NCBI GenBank assembly: GCA_023265625.1
Contig: JAHFST010000007.1
Span: 62,001 to 126,000 of the forward strand
DNA: 64,000 bases
Source of the DNA: Deltaproteobacteria bacterium
GTDB taxonomy: Bacteria > UBA10199 > JACPAL01 > JAHFST01
Direction: 5' to 3'
How positions within the stretch are numbered: position 1 is the stretch's first letter; each line of letters starts with the position of its first letter. The notes under the pieces were generated by a model. That model worked only from the letters and a program-made list of their open reading frames with translations, was not told where the DNA came from and made no database searches. This document shows positions 26,041 through 34,631 of the stretch, in pieces. The translations under genes were made by a program, and so were the position numbers.

Positions 26041-27060
26041 ATGCGCTATTTTTTCCAATTTGCGCTGTTGACAGTAGTTTATGTCTTGTTTGGTTCATGC
26101 AGCACTGGCACCACGACGACGTCCACGACTGGGCTTCGTTTGGAAACTGCGGCTGACTTCAGTGCCTCGGCCAGTGCTTCCCTCTCCCAACTTGTGACCA
26201 AGCAGACCACCACCGGGGCCTGTGCCGATCTGACTACCCCGATCACAAGTGATGATCCTTTTCTAGCGGATGGTCTCGACTGCGACGTGGACGGTGGACT
26301 TGTGGCGCATGTCACTCCGACCCGATACTCGATTGCCTTCAAACGGGCGACTTTGGTTCCGAGCGACAGTAGTTCGACGGCGATTGACCTGATCTCCGAC
26401 CAGGGAACCTTGGCCCAGTCGGAGGATGTGGTCTTCACCAGCGATGACAACTCTGAGACAGTTGTCACTCTCACCCCCTCCCAATTGACCGCTGGGACTT
26501 ACTCCGGTGTCGAGGCAGAGTTGTACTATTTTCAGCTCACCTTTCCGGTGGGAGGGGTGACCAAAAATGTTCGTATCTACATGAGTGACGACGCCTTTGC
26601 CGCTGAGGGCAGTCTGGGACACCATCAAGGGGACATTACTTTTATTGATGATAACGGGACTGAATTGGGTTGGATCGATTCAACTTGGTTAAGCGCGAAT
26701 CTTGCGGCCACCCGCAGTTCGGACCAAAATGGGGCGGGTGGAACCGATGCCCAAACGGGACATGACCGGGGCTTCTTCGGCAACGCTGCGTTTTGGAACA
26801 CGACCGACTTGGCTCAAGGGGCGGGCCAAGACATTTATTTGACTACCTTCCCATTTGCTACGCCGTTGCAGATACCGGCCCCTACGTCGATTACGGCTCT
26901 TACCACCATCACGGTGACCTTTTCTGTCGCCGACACGTTCTACTACGAGGATTTTGCCCCGCGTGGGACCGGATTTTCCCCGGACTCGGGGGGAGAGGCG
27001 ACCAGTGAGGGAACAGAATGGGCTCCTTTGCCGCCTGATGCAACGGTAGTGGTAGAGTAG
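26041..27060 (+). CDS. Lipoprotein of unknown function
   Basis: A 339-residue exported lipoprotein: hydrophobic leader ending in the lipobox LFGSC at about residue 20, then a Thr/Ser-rich linker (STGTTTTST). The mature part is Thr/Asp-rich and predicted beta (VVTLTPSQLTAGTYSGVEAELYYFQLTFPVGG). No family recognised. GGAGAGGG precedes the ATG by 5 nt. It stands alone between the two-component pair and the helicase. Confidence 0.85.
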   Translation: MRYFFQFALLTVVYVLFGSCSTGTTTTSTTGLRLETAADFSASASASLSQLVTKQTTTGACADLTTPITSDDPFLADGLDCDVDGGLVAHVTPTRYSIAFKRATLVPSDSSSTAIDLISDQGTLAQSEDVVFTSDDNSETVVTLTPSQLTAGTYSGVEAELYYFQLTFPVGGVTKNVRIYMSDDAFAAEGSLGHHQGDITFIDDNGTELGWIDSTWLSANLAATRSSDQNGAGGTDAQTGHDRGFFGNAAFWNTTDLAQGAGQDIYLTTFPFATPLQIPAPTSITALTTITVTFSVADTFYYEDFAPRGTGFSPDSGGEATSEGTEWAPLPPDATVVVE

Positions 27061-27076
27061 ATGTTAGGTAACGAGG

Positions 27077-28531
<1,455 letters not shown>

Positions 28532-28632
28532 AGTTTCTTTAAGGCACGGGAGCCTATTGGGGAAGCTAGAGGGTGTCAATCCATTTGATTTTCTTTGAAA
28601 ATCAAGAAAAGCGAGTTAGTTAATCATCTAAC

Positions 28633-28824
28633 ATGCCCCCCACCGATAAAAAAACCAAGGTCTGCGCATCCTGCGGCAAGCCGTTTCCCTGCCAACCGGG
28701 GAATTGTTGGTGTGATAAGGTCGAGGTTTCTGCATCCACTCGAGAAAAGTTAAAGGTTAGGTATCAAGATTGCTTGTGTGAGGCATGCTTAAAGAAGGCG
28801 GCTGAAACTCAGGAGACTCACTAA
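28633..28824 (+). CDS. Cysteine-rich CWC-family protein
   Basis: A 63-residue protein with a dense set of cysteines: CASCGKPFPCQPGNCWCDKVEV and later CLCEACLKKA. This matches the cysteine-rich CWC family, which probably binds zinc. It overlaps the convergent gene at 28821-29618 by 4 nt. Role unknown. Confidence 0.88.
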   Translation: MPPTDKKTKVCASCGKPFPCQPGNCWCDKVEVSASTREKLKVRYQDCLCEACLKKAAETQETH

Positions 28825-29618
28825 TTTGCCTTGGTTTTCTTTACGTTGTCACCGGCATCTGCATCAAAGTTCCACTCCGTGACTGAGACTGGAAATTGTA
28901 AATCCAGACCGCCGTTGCGTTCATAGAGAGGAAGGGCGCTGAGGCTCACGCCTTGACCATCGGGATTTCCCTTGGGGAAGAACATATAGCCATGGAGCCT
29001 AGTGGGGAGGTTTGTTGTGCCTGGGCCCGTTAGATCCAAGTAGGCTCGAAACGAGGCAGGTTTACCCTCTTCTTGATAACGCACTAATTCGTATTGTCCG
29101 CGGTAAGTCACTTCCTTCCCGTCTACCCGGAAGGTCAGGGTTAGGTTCTGCGCACGTTTGACCCCAGATTTTTTGGCGTCATCCTCAATGGCTTGGTCAC
29201 GATCCGCATCTGTTTCTATGACATTGGCGATGTCTTCGGGTAAATCAGTACGAATTACTTTAACCGTTGGCTTGGCTGGAGCTGCTTCAAGGATCAGAAT
29301 AACGGGTTTGGTTATCTTGGCCTCTAATCTAGGTTTTTCAGGCGTGGGGCCATTGATACATTTGCTGTTAGCTAAGGCCTTCACATAACCCTCTGCAGTT
29401 TTTTCAAACCGTTGAACCTGGAGCTTGGGAATTGCGACAATGACTGCTGTAGTTTTTGGAGGTAATGGGATCAATTTGACGGTGTCTCCCGCTGGATTCG
29501 TAATGACCCCTTGGGTCTTCCCCGTCCGCCACACTTGTAGGGGTTCCTTCTGCCCCCAGCAACCAAAGGCAGGGACACGATCCGCAGGACTACCATCCGC
29601 TTTTGTTGGACCTGACAT
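28821..29618 (-). CDS. Orphan protein, candidate sigma-28-like regulon
   Basis: A 265-residue unknown protein with no signal peptide. It contains Lys/Pro-rich segments (PEKPRLEAKITKPVILILEAAPAKPTVKV) and a beta-rich C-terminal half (LTLTFRVDGKEVTYRGQYELVRY). The ATG at 29618 lies 11 nt after a perfect GCCGATAA box and has no ribosome binding site, like the leaderless members of the regulon. Thr and Val content is high. Confidence 0.8.
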   Translation of the reverse strand: MSGPTKADGSPADRVPAFGCWGQKEPLQVWRTGKTQGVITNPAGDTVKLIPLPPKTTAVIVAIPKLQVQRFEKTAEGYVKALANSKCINGPTPEKPRLEAKITKPVILILEAAPAKPTVKVIRTDLPEDIANVIETDADRDQAIEDDAKKSGVKRAQNLTLTFRVDGKEVTYRGQYELVRYQEEGKPASFRAYLDLTGPGTTNLPTRLHGYMFFPKGNPDGQGVSLSALPLYERNGGLDLQFPVSVTEWNFDADAGDNVKKTKAN

Positions 29619-29629
29619 ATCACTGGTTA

Positions 29630-29658
29630 TTATCGGCGGTCAGGGGGGGCTGAGTTGC
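29630..29658 (-). promoter_or_regulatory. Sigma-28-like promoter, 17-nt spacer
   Basis: On the minus strand GCAA (29658-29655), 17-nt spacer, perfect GCCGATAA (29637-29630), ATG 11 nt downstream. The spacer is 2 nt longer than in most sites. Confidence 0.6.
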
Positions 29659-29675
29659 GGGTGGGGAAGGGTATT

Positions 29676-31010
29676 TTAATGACGCGACTTGTAATAAAGC
29701 CGGTCTCGGGCCTCGGCCTGGGCACGCAGTTCGTCCCGAAAGTCGGGATGGGCCAGCGGGATCAGGGCGAAGGGGCGTTGTTCGTCGGTTAATCCGAATA
29801 GATTCACCGAACCGTACTCGGTCACGACATACTGCACGTAGTGGCGCGGGGTGGAGATGAGGGAACCAGGGGGCAGGGTGTCGACAATGTTGGAGCGTCG
29901 TTTGCCGTTGATCATGACCGACGACTTGATGCACAGGATGCCTCGCCCGCCAGGGCTGTGAAAGGCCCCTTGGGCAAAGTTGAGTTGCCCCCCCACACCG
30001 CTGTATTGGCGTTCGCCGATGGCCTCGGAGCAAACTTGACCCGAAAAATCGATCATGAAACCGGCGTTGATACTGACCATGTTGAGGTTTTTGGCGATGA
30101 TGGTGGGATCGTTGACATAGGAGACAGGCGCCGCGACGGCACGGCCGCCGTTTTTCCCGTTGCGTTCGTCCAACCAATCGTAGAGTTTTTGCGACCCCAG
30201 GGCAAAGGTGAAGACGATTGTCCCGGAAATTTTTCCGGCCTCCATTAGGGTGATCAACCCATCGCTGATTAATTCCGAATGAATACCAAAGTGGCCGCGA
30301 TCGCCTTGGGCCAGCAAGCGTGCCACCTCATTGGGGATGCCACCAATCCCCACCTGGAGCGTGTCACCGGTTTGGATCAAAGCGGTGACATGGGCGGCGA
30401 TACTTTTTTCGACGTCGCTTAGGTCCGGTGCGGGCAGTTCCAAGAGGGGACTCTCCACCTCCACCACGTAGTCGATGTCTTGGATGGAAATGGCATTGTT
30501 CCCCCATTCGGCTAGGCCGCGGACCACCGGCATGCGCGGGTTGACCTGGGCGATGGCGAGCCGATTCGGGTCCCGGGCGGCCTTGAGGAAGGGGTCATAG
30601 ATTGCCTCACAATCAACCCCAAAAGACAGCAGGCCATGTTCATCCATGGGGGAGAGCGTGGTCATCACGACCCGGGGATTAAATTTTTCCGCATAAATTT
30701 CAAAGGCGTTAAAGGCGAGCGGCAGGTAGGCCATGTTAAACCCGGCCTCATTGGCCATACGCTCCACGGGGCCGTAGTAGCCGCTGGTCACATGGACCTT
30801 GGGATGTCCCAAGATCGGATAGGGAAAGGCGCAGAGACCGGTGAAAAGTTGCCAATCCTCGATGTCCGGTTTGTTGGAGAGGTGATTGAGCAAGGCCTGC
30901 GGTTGTCCCGCCGCAATCGAGGTGGCCAGTGTTTCCTTGGGGCGTAACAACGCGAGCAAATCATTGAGGCTGATTTTTTTGGAGGCGTAGGTTTCTTGGG
31001 GGCTTGGCAT
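29676..31010 (-). CDS. Acetyl-CoA hydrolase/CoA-transferase family protein
   Basis: A 444-residue family I CoA-transferase-type protein (acetyl-CoA hydrolase/4-hydroxybutyrate CoA-transferase group, COG0427). Recognisable segments are GDTLQVGIGGIPNEVA, SELISDGLITLMEAG, NAGFMIDFSGQVCSEAIG, GVGGQLNFAQGAF and VVTEYGSVNLFGLTDEQR. In the family the catalytic Glu lies in the (V)TEYG-type segment or the nearby SE motif; I cannot settle which here. It probably moves CoA between acetate and another short acid. Confidence 0.92.
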   Translation of the reverse strand: MPSPQETYASKKISLNDLLALLRPKETLATSIAAGQPQALLNHLSNKPDIEDWQLFTGLCAFPYPILGHPKVHVTSGYYGPVERMANEAGFNMAYLPLAFNAFEIYAEKFNPRVVMTTLSPMDEHGLLSFGVDCEAIYDPFLKAARDPNRLAIAQVNPRMPVVRGLAEWGNNAISIQDIDYVVEVESPLLELPAPDLSDVEKSIAAHVTALIQTGDTLQVGIGGIPNEVARLLAQGDRGHFGIHSELISDGLITLMEAGKISGTIVFTFALGSQKLYDWLDERNGKNGGRAVAAPVSYVNDPTIIAKNLNMVSINAGFMIDFSGQVCSEAIGERQYSGVGGQLNFAQGAFHSPGGRGILCIKSSVMINGKRRSNIVDTLPPGSLISTPRHYVQYVVTEYGSVNLFGLTDEQRPFALIPLAHPDFRDELRAQAEARDRLYYKSRH

Positions 31011-31075
31011 GGGGGGTCTTTAGCAATTTTTTGGGGGGACGTAACTAACGAATTTCGAGGTTTTTTGGTAGTGGG

Positions 31076-31297
31076 TCAGTTTGATTCAGCGAAACCAATA
31101 GGTTCCCAGAAAAGTTTCTTTGATGATCGTCTTAATGCCCAAGACTGTCCTGTTCGTGAATCAATCATAATCTGGCCTGATTCTGGGTATCCTTGAAAAT
31201 GAGAAATATCGTATGACTGATATCTGCCATTTTCCAATTCTGAAATGTCACAACCTGTTAAAAGAAAAACAAACCCAAGAAGAATAAAGATTTTCAT
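31076..31297 (-). CDS. Small lipoprotein inside the inverted-repeat element
   Basis: A 73-residue lipoprotein: MKIFILLGFVFLLTGC leader with lipobox LTGC at about residue 16, then a short domain with MIDSRTGQSWALRRSS and FWEPIGFAE. The 'DxRTGxxW...F.P' pattern is common in small exported proteins of unknown function. AGGGAAA precedes the ATG. The final codons and stop are inside the element's left terminal repeat. Confidence 0.75.
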   Translation of the reverse strand: MKIFILLGFVFLLTGCDISELENGRYQSYDISHFQGYPESGQIMIDSRTGQSWALRRSSKKLFWEPIGFAESN

Positions 31298-31398
31298 GCA
31301 AATTTCCCTTAACTCTTTTCTAATAGGGTGTAAGTCATAAAAGTTCAGGCTTCTTACGCCACCGCCCGATTTTCCCAAAATTCCTCCTGTTTGAGGCG

Positions 31399-31527
31399 TC
31401 ACCCGACAATCGTTTTACATCCAGCTTCAATGACTTTCGATCCCACGAACAAGCCCTGCTTGATCCATTCGGCATACTTCATCCAGTTTATACCTGGTTC
31501 TTTTGTTTTGCTTGAGCGCTTAGGCAT
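31399..31527 (-). CDS. 42-residue hypothetical ORF inside the element
   Basis: An ATG at 31527 starts a basic 42-residue ORF (KRSSKTKEPGINWMKYAEWI then KQGLFVGSKVIEAGC). No clear ribosome binding site. It may be a gene fragment. Coding status is uncertain. Confidence 0.3.
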   Translation of the reverse strand: MPKRSSKTKEPGINWMKYAEWIKQGLFVGSKVIEAGCKTIVG

Positions 31528-31648
31528 GAAAAGAATGTGCCTAAGTCTTAAAAGGATTGCAAGGGGCTAGATTTCAAACTGACCCACTACCGGTTTTTGC
31601 ACCATTTGACTTTCTATCAGTTCCTGATACCATAGCATCTGACAAGTA

Positions 31649-31710
31649 AAGCCTTGTGCGTGGGGCTCCGTAAGGTTCCTCAGAATAGCGCACAAGGTTT
31701 TGTCGTTTTT
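31649..31710 (+). terminator. Hairpin with T-rich tail, possible terminator
   Basis: CCTTGTGCG (31652-31660) pairs perfectly with CGCACAAGG (31689-31697), followed by TTTTGTCGTTTTT. In plus orientation there is no obvious gene to terminate, so it could end an unannotated small RNA. It also lies at the 3' end of the minus-strand DUF3800 gene. Confidence 0.4.
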
Positions 31711-32350
31711 AGGGGAATAATGGATTTTCCTCGACAATCTTTTGCTTGATCAAGTTGTAGTAACTTTCGTCCCCATGTTCACGTTTTCTAAAAATCGCCC
31801 AACACACAAAATCAGCGACCTGAAGACACTTTTCGGCATGTGGTGTTGAGATTGAAATTTGAATCGGGAGCTGATGTTTTATGTCGATTTGCGTCCTAAG
31901 ATAATTTTCGAAATTCTGGTTTAGAAATCTGTTCGTTTCCCGACGGGAGGCGACCAGGTGGATTGGCTCATTCAAAGAGATAAGTTTCCTGGTGTAGATT
32001 CGGTCCAAGAGGATGTTGGTCACGTAATTGTATAGGACATGTTTTTCATCCTGCAATTTCGAATAAACCTTCTTTTTGTTGAGGTAGATAGAAATGATTG
32101 AGACATCCTTCAAGTTCAGGAGACTCAACACCTTGTGCCTTGTTTTTGGCTTCTCCCTGAAACAATGAAGCGCACCGGGATGATGCTTACTCTCCTTGTT
32201 GGTGAAACTCTGGAAAGTCTTTTTGATGATCTTTTCTACAGGTCCTTTCTGAGAGACGAATAAGCAGGTAATGACAAAAAACTGTGATGTCTTCTTTTTC
32301 TCGAAGTTGAAACCAAGATCGCCGCTTTCATCCAGGAAAATATAGGCCAT
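31709..32350 (-). CDS. DUF3800 domain protein
   Basis: A 213-residue protein starting MAYIFLDESGDLGFN, the hallmark of DUF3800 (FLDESGD, RNase-H-like metal ligands). The C-terminal HAEKCLQVADFVCWAIFRK carries the family's QVADF...W motif. ATG 32350 has GGAGG 6 nt upstream. Lys-rich and of lower GC than its neighbours, which suggests transfer. It directly follows a truncated XRE-type regulator. DUF3800 genes are often accessory or phage-linked; function not established. Confidence 0.88.
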   Translation of the reverse strand: MAYIFLDESGDLGFNFEKKKTSQFFVITCLFVSQKGPVEKIIKKTFQSFTNKESKHHPGALHCFREKPKTRHKVLSLLNLKDVSIISIYLNKKKVYSKLQDEKHVLYNYVTNILLDRIYTRKLISLNEPIHLVASRRETNRFLNQNFENYLRTQIDIKHQLPIQISISTPHAEKCLQVADFVCWAIFRKREHGDESYYNLIKQKIVEENPLFP

Positions 32351-32351
32351 T

Positions 32352-32459
32352 TTAAACCTCCACATGTTCCAACAGATCCCCCGACTTGCAATTGAAGAAC
32401 CGACATAGTTTACCCAACATCTCAAGGGAATAATTAATCGTGACAAATTTCGAGGTTGC
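32352..32459 (-). pseudogene. Truncated HTH (XRE/YozG-like) regulator
   Basis: The frame immediately upstream of DUF3800 reads VTINYSLEMLGKLCRFFNCK and then SGDLLEHVEV-stop, the C-terminal half of a small XRE-type regulator (pattern SLExLxKLCxxxNCxxGDLLE). The N-terminal helices and start codon are missing: upstream sequence is in the tRNA-Glu vicinity. The fragment ends one base before the DUF3800 ATG. Confidence 0.7.
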
Positions 32460-32498
32460 GGGATGGGATGGGCCCTGCTAAGGACGGCGGCTGCTCTT

Positions 32499-32571
32499 GC
32501 TCCCATCGTCTAGCGGCCTAGGACGGTGCCCTCTCACGGCATAAACACCGGTTCAAATCCGGTTGGGAGCA
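32499..32571 (+). tRNA. tRNA-Glu (anticodon CTC)
   Basis: Cloverleaf: acceptor GCTCCCA/TGGGAGC, D arm TCTAGCGGCCTAGGA, anticodon stem GTGCC/GGCAT with loop CTCTCAC (anticodon CTC), T arm ACCGG-TTCAAAT-CCGGT. 73 nt, CCA not encoded. The chromosome changes to accessory DNA on its 5' side, a common integration context. Confidence 0.93.
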
Positions 32572-32574
32572 CAA

Positions 32575-32673
32575 AAATTTGGCGCAGACAAATTTTTGCC
32601 CGAAGAACGAAAAACGTGAACGAACTACGAGGCGCCAAATTTCGTTCACGTGGTTCGTAATTCGTTCTTCGGG
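32575..32673. repeat. Interlaced inverted repeats just after tRNA-Glu
   Basis: Three arm pairs: AAATTTGGCGC (32575-32585) with GCGCCAAATTT (32632-32642); CCCGAAGAACGA (32599-32610) with its complement at 32662-32673; ACGTGAACGA (32614-32623) with its complement at 32642-32651. The first pair crosses the other two, giving a pseudoknot-like order or mutually exclusive folds. Confidence 0.75.
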
Positions 32674-32703
32674 AAGGACCTTGGATTTCAAAAAGGAATC
32701 ATC

Positions 32704-33354
32704 ATGCCACTATCCACTTCAGAACTGCTGCACCAACTACAATGGCGCTACGCCGTCAAAAAGTTCGATTCCACCCGAAAAATTAGCGCGACGAATTGGC
32801 AGGTTTTGGAAGACGCGCTGGTGCTCACCCCTTCGTCGTATGGGTTGCAACCCTGGCAATTTTTGATGGTTCAGAATCTGGGCCTGCGGCAAAAGTTAAA
32901 GTCTGCTTCCTGGAATCAGGCCCAGGTTGAGGACTGTTCCCATTTTGTGGTGTTTGCGGCGCTACAATCCTTGGACGAGGCCTATATTGACCGCTTTGCC
33001 GATTACACGGCCTCGGTGCGTCATGTCCCGGTGGAAAAGATTCAAGGGTACATCCAGATGATGAAGGGCGACTTGATCAAGGGGCCGCGCAGCCGGGAGA
33101 TTCACGAGTGGGCGACGCGCCAGGCCTACATTGCCTTGGGCAATCTCATGACATCGGCCGCCGTCTTGGGGATCGACACCTGTCCGATGGAGGGGATCGA
33201 ACCGGTCAAATATGATGAAATCTTGCAGCTGAACACCACCCCTTACCGCACAGTGGTCGCCTGCGCGGTGGGTTACCGGCATGCCGATGATGCCTATGCC
33301 AAGGCGGCGAAGGTTAGATTTCCCAAAGATCAAATACTTCGGACGCTATCATGA
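32704..33354 (+). CDS. NAD(P)H-dependent nitroreductase
   Basis: An FMN-dependent nitroreductase/dihydropteridine-reductase-like (NfsB-type) enzyme of 216 residues. Features: RYAVKKFDSTRKI (FMN phosphate contact), LTPSSYGLQPWQFLMV, the mid region IALGNLMTSAAVLGIDTCPMEGIEP and the C-terminal VACAVGYR. ATG 32704 has AAGGA at optimal distance. It overlaps the next gene by 4 nt, implying co-translation with nitronate monooxygenase. Confidence 0.93.
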   Translation: MPLSTSELLHQLQWRYAVKKFDSTRKISATNWQVLEDALVLTPSSYGLQPWQFLMVQNLGLRQKLKSASWNQAQVEDCSHFVVFAALQSLDEAYIDRFADYTASVRHVPVEKIQGYIQMMKGDLIKGPRSREIHEWATRQAYIALGNLMTSAAVLGIDTCPMEGIEPVKYDEILQLNTTPYRTVVACAVGYRHADDAYAKAAKVRFPKDQILRTLS

Positions 33355-34238
33355 GCCAAATCATCACCCCTTTCACAAAAAAATTAGGCATTCGTTACCC
33401 CATCGTGGTGGCGCCGATGTTTCTCATCTCCAATCCGGACATGTTGGTGGCGGCGGGCGAGGCGGGCTGCATTGGGATCATGCCTTCGCTCAATTTACGT
33501 AGTGCGGCGCTGTTTGAGGAGGCGGTGCTGGAGATCAAAAAACGGACGGCGGCGCCATTTGGCATCAATCTCATTTTGTTGCAGAACCCGCGCCTCGAGG
33601 AAGATTTGGCCATCTGTCGCCGGCATCAAGTGCCGTTGGTGGTCACCAGTTTGGGCAACCCCTCTGAGGTGATCCAAGCGGTGCACGCCTACGGCGGCCA
33701 GGTGTTTTGCGATGTGATCAACCTCCATCATGCCCGCAAGGTGAAGGCCGCGGGCGCCGATGGCTTGGTGGCCGTCTCTTACGGGGCCGGTGGGCATGCG
33801 GGAAAGATTGCGGCGCATGTCTTGGTCCCTTGGCTCAAGGAGGCGACCGGCCTGCCAGTCCTGGCCTCGGGCTCCATTGCCACGGGGGTCCAGATCCACG
33901 CCATGCTCGCCCTGGGGGCGGCCGCGGCCTACATGGGAACCCGTTTCATCGCGACCCAAGAATCCCCCGCCGATCCCGCCTACAAGCAGAGTATCCTAGA
34001 CGCCAGTCCGGAGGACATCATCCTCAGCCCCAAGGTGACCGGCCACGATTGCAATTTTCTCAAACCCAGCTTGGATCGTTTTGAAGAGGGAACGGACGCG
34101 GGCCTGAAACGTTGGAAGGACGTCTGGTCCGCGGGGCAGGGGGTGGGATTGATCGATGATATTCCTACGATGGATGTGTTGGTCAAACGCCTAGTAGCGG
34201 AATTTAAACAATCACTTTCTCTACTTTCGCAATCTTAA
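33351..34238 (+). CDS. Nitronate monooxygenase
   Basis: A 295-residue FMN TIM-barrel enzyme of the nitronate monooxygenase/2-nitropropane dioxygenase family. N-terminal IRYPIVVAPMFLISNPDMLVAA, glycine-rich phosphate site GADGLVAVSYGAGGHAG, and ASGSIATGVQIHAMLALGAAAAYMGTRF bind FMN. Coupled to the nitroreductase by an ATGA overlap, suggesting a small nitro-compound detoxification operon. Confidence 0.94.
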   Translation: MSQIITPFTKKLGIRYPIVVAPMFLISNPDMLVAAGEAGCIGIMPSLNLRSAALFEEAVLEIKKRTAAPFGINLILLQNPRLEEDLAICRRHQVPLVVTSLGNPSEVIQAVHAYGGQVFCDVINLHHARKVKAAGADGLVAVSYGAGGHAGKIAAHVLVPWLKEATGLPVLASGSIATGVQIHAMLALGAAAAYMGTRFIATQESPADPAYKQSILDASPEDIILSPKVTGHDCNFLKPSLDRFEEGTDAGLKRWKDVWSAGQGVGLIDDIPTMDVLVKRLVAEFKQSLSLLSQS

Positions 34239-34443
34239 AAGAGACAATGGAAGGATCCCGTCCGGCACCGACCATCTCGCCGGACTCGGTGATGTCGAAG
34301 AGTTCCGGCTTGAATTTGGCCACCCAGGTGTCGACCAGTTCCGGCGGCAGGAGGTGCACCTTGCCTTGCTTGTGCCAGAAAAAACTCCGGCCGTCGGTGG
34401 TGGTGACCTTGATTTGGTACATCGGGCTTGGGGTGTCAGTCAT
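34204..34443 (-). CDS. Small hypothetical protein
   Basis: A 79-residue ORF (MYQIKVTTTDGRSFFWHKQG ... LLPPELVDTWVAKFKPELFDI) of plausible composition with alternating strands. It overlaps the 3' end of the convergent nitronate monooxygenase gene by 35 bp. No family recognised, and no strong ribosome binding site. Confidence 0.5.
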   Translation of the reverse strand: MTDTPSPMYQIKVTTTDGRSFFWHKQGKVHLLPPELVDTWVAKFKPELFDITESGEMVGAGRDPSIVSFKIAKVEKVIV

Positions 34444-34476
34444 GAAGGGCAACCTACAAAAACGGCATGGGCCTGT

Positions 34477-34631
34477 CTAGGTTGAGTTTGAAGTTTTTTG
34501 GACCACCAGAAAAAGATTCACCCCAGTGGTCTCCCGTTCGATAGCGACACAACGATCCTTCGGCAGTTGGCCCGCCAGGGCCAGCAGGTCCTGTTCGGTT
34601 CGGTAGATGAGCGGCCAGTCGTAGAAGTTTG
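34477..34631 (-). pseudogene. C-terminal fragment of a methyltransferase-like protein
   Basis: Immediately after the Fic stop, the minus strand is open for about 50 codons reading NFYDWPLIYRTEQDLLALAG then QLPKDRCVAIERETTGVNLF and LVVQKTSNS-stop. The sequence WPLIYRTEQDLLxLA...I.E.TGVNLFL..Q.. resembles the end of a SAM-dependent methyltransferase. The upstream part of such a gene is absent, as if replaced by the Fic gene. No start codon of its own is evident. Confidence 0.5.

Larger units (their letters stand above)
31067..31591. mobile_element. 525-bp element with perfect 18-bp terminal inverted repeats
   Basis: GGTAGTGGGTCAGTTTGA at 31067-31084 recurs as a perfect inverted copy at 31574-31591. 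The flanks look like a short direct repeat (GGTTTTTT on the left, GGTTTTTG on the right), as expected of a target-site duplication. No transposase is inside; it holds a small lipoprotein gene whose last codons lie in the left repeat and a 42-codon ORF. This fits a non-autonomous (MITE- or cassette-like) element. Confidence 0.65.
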
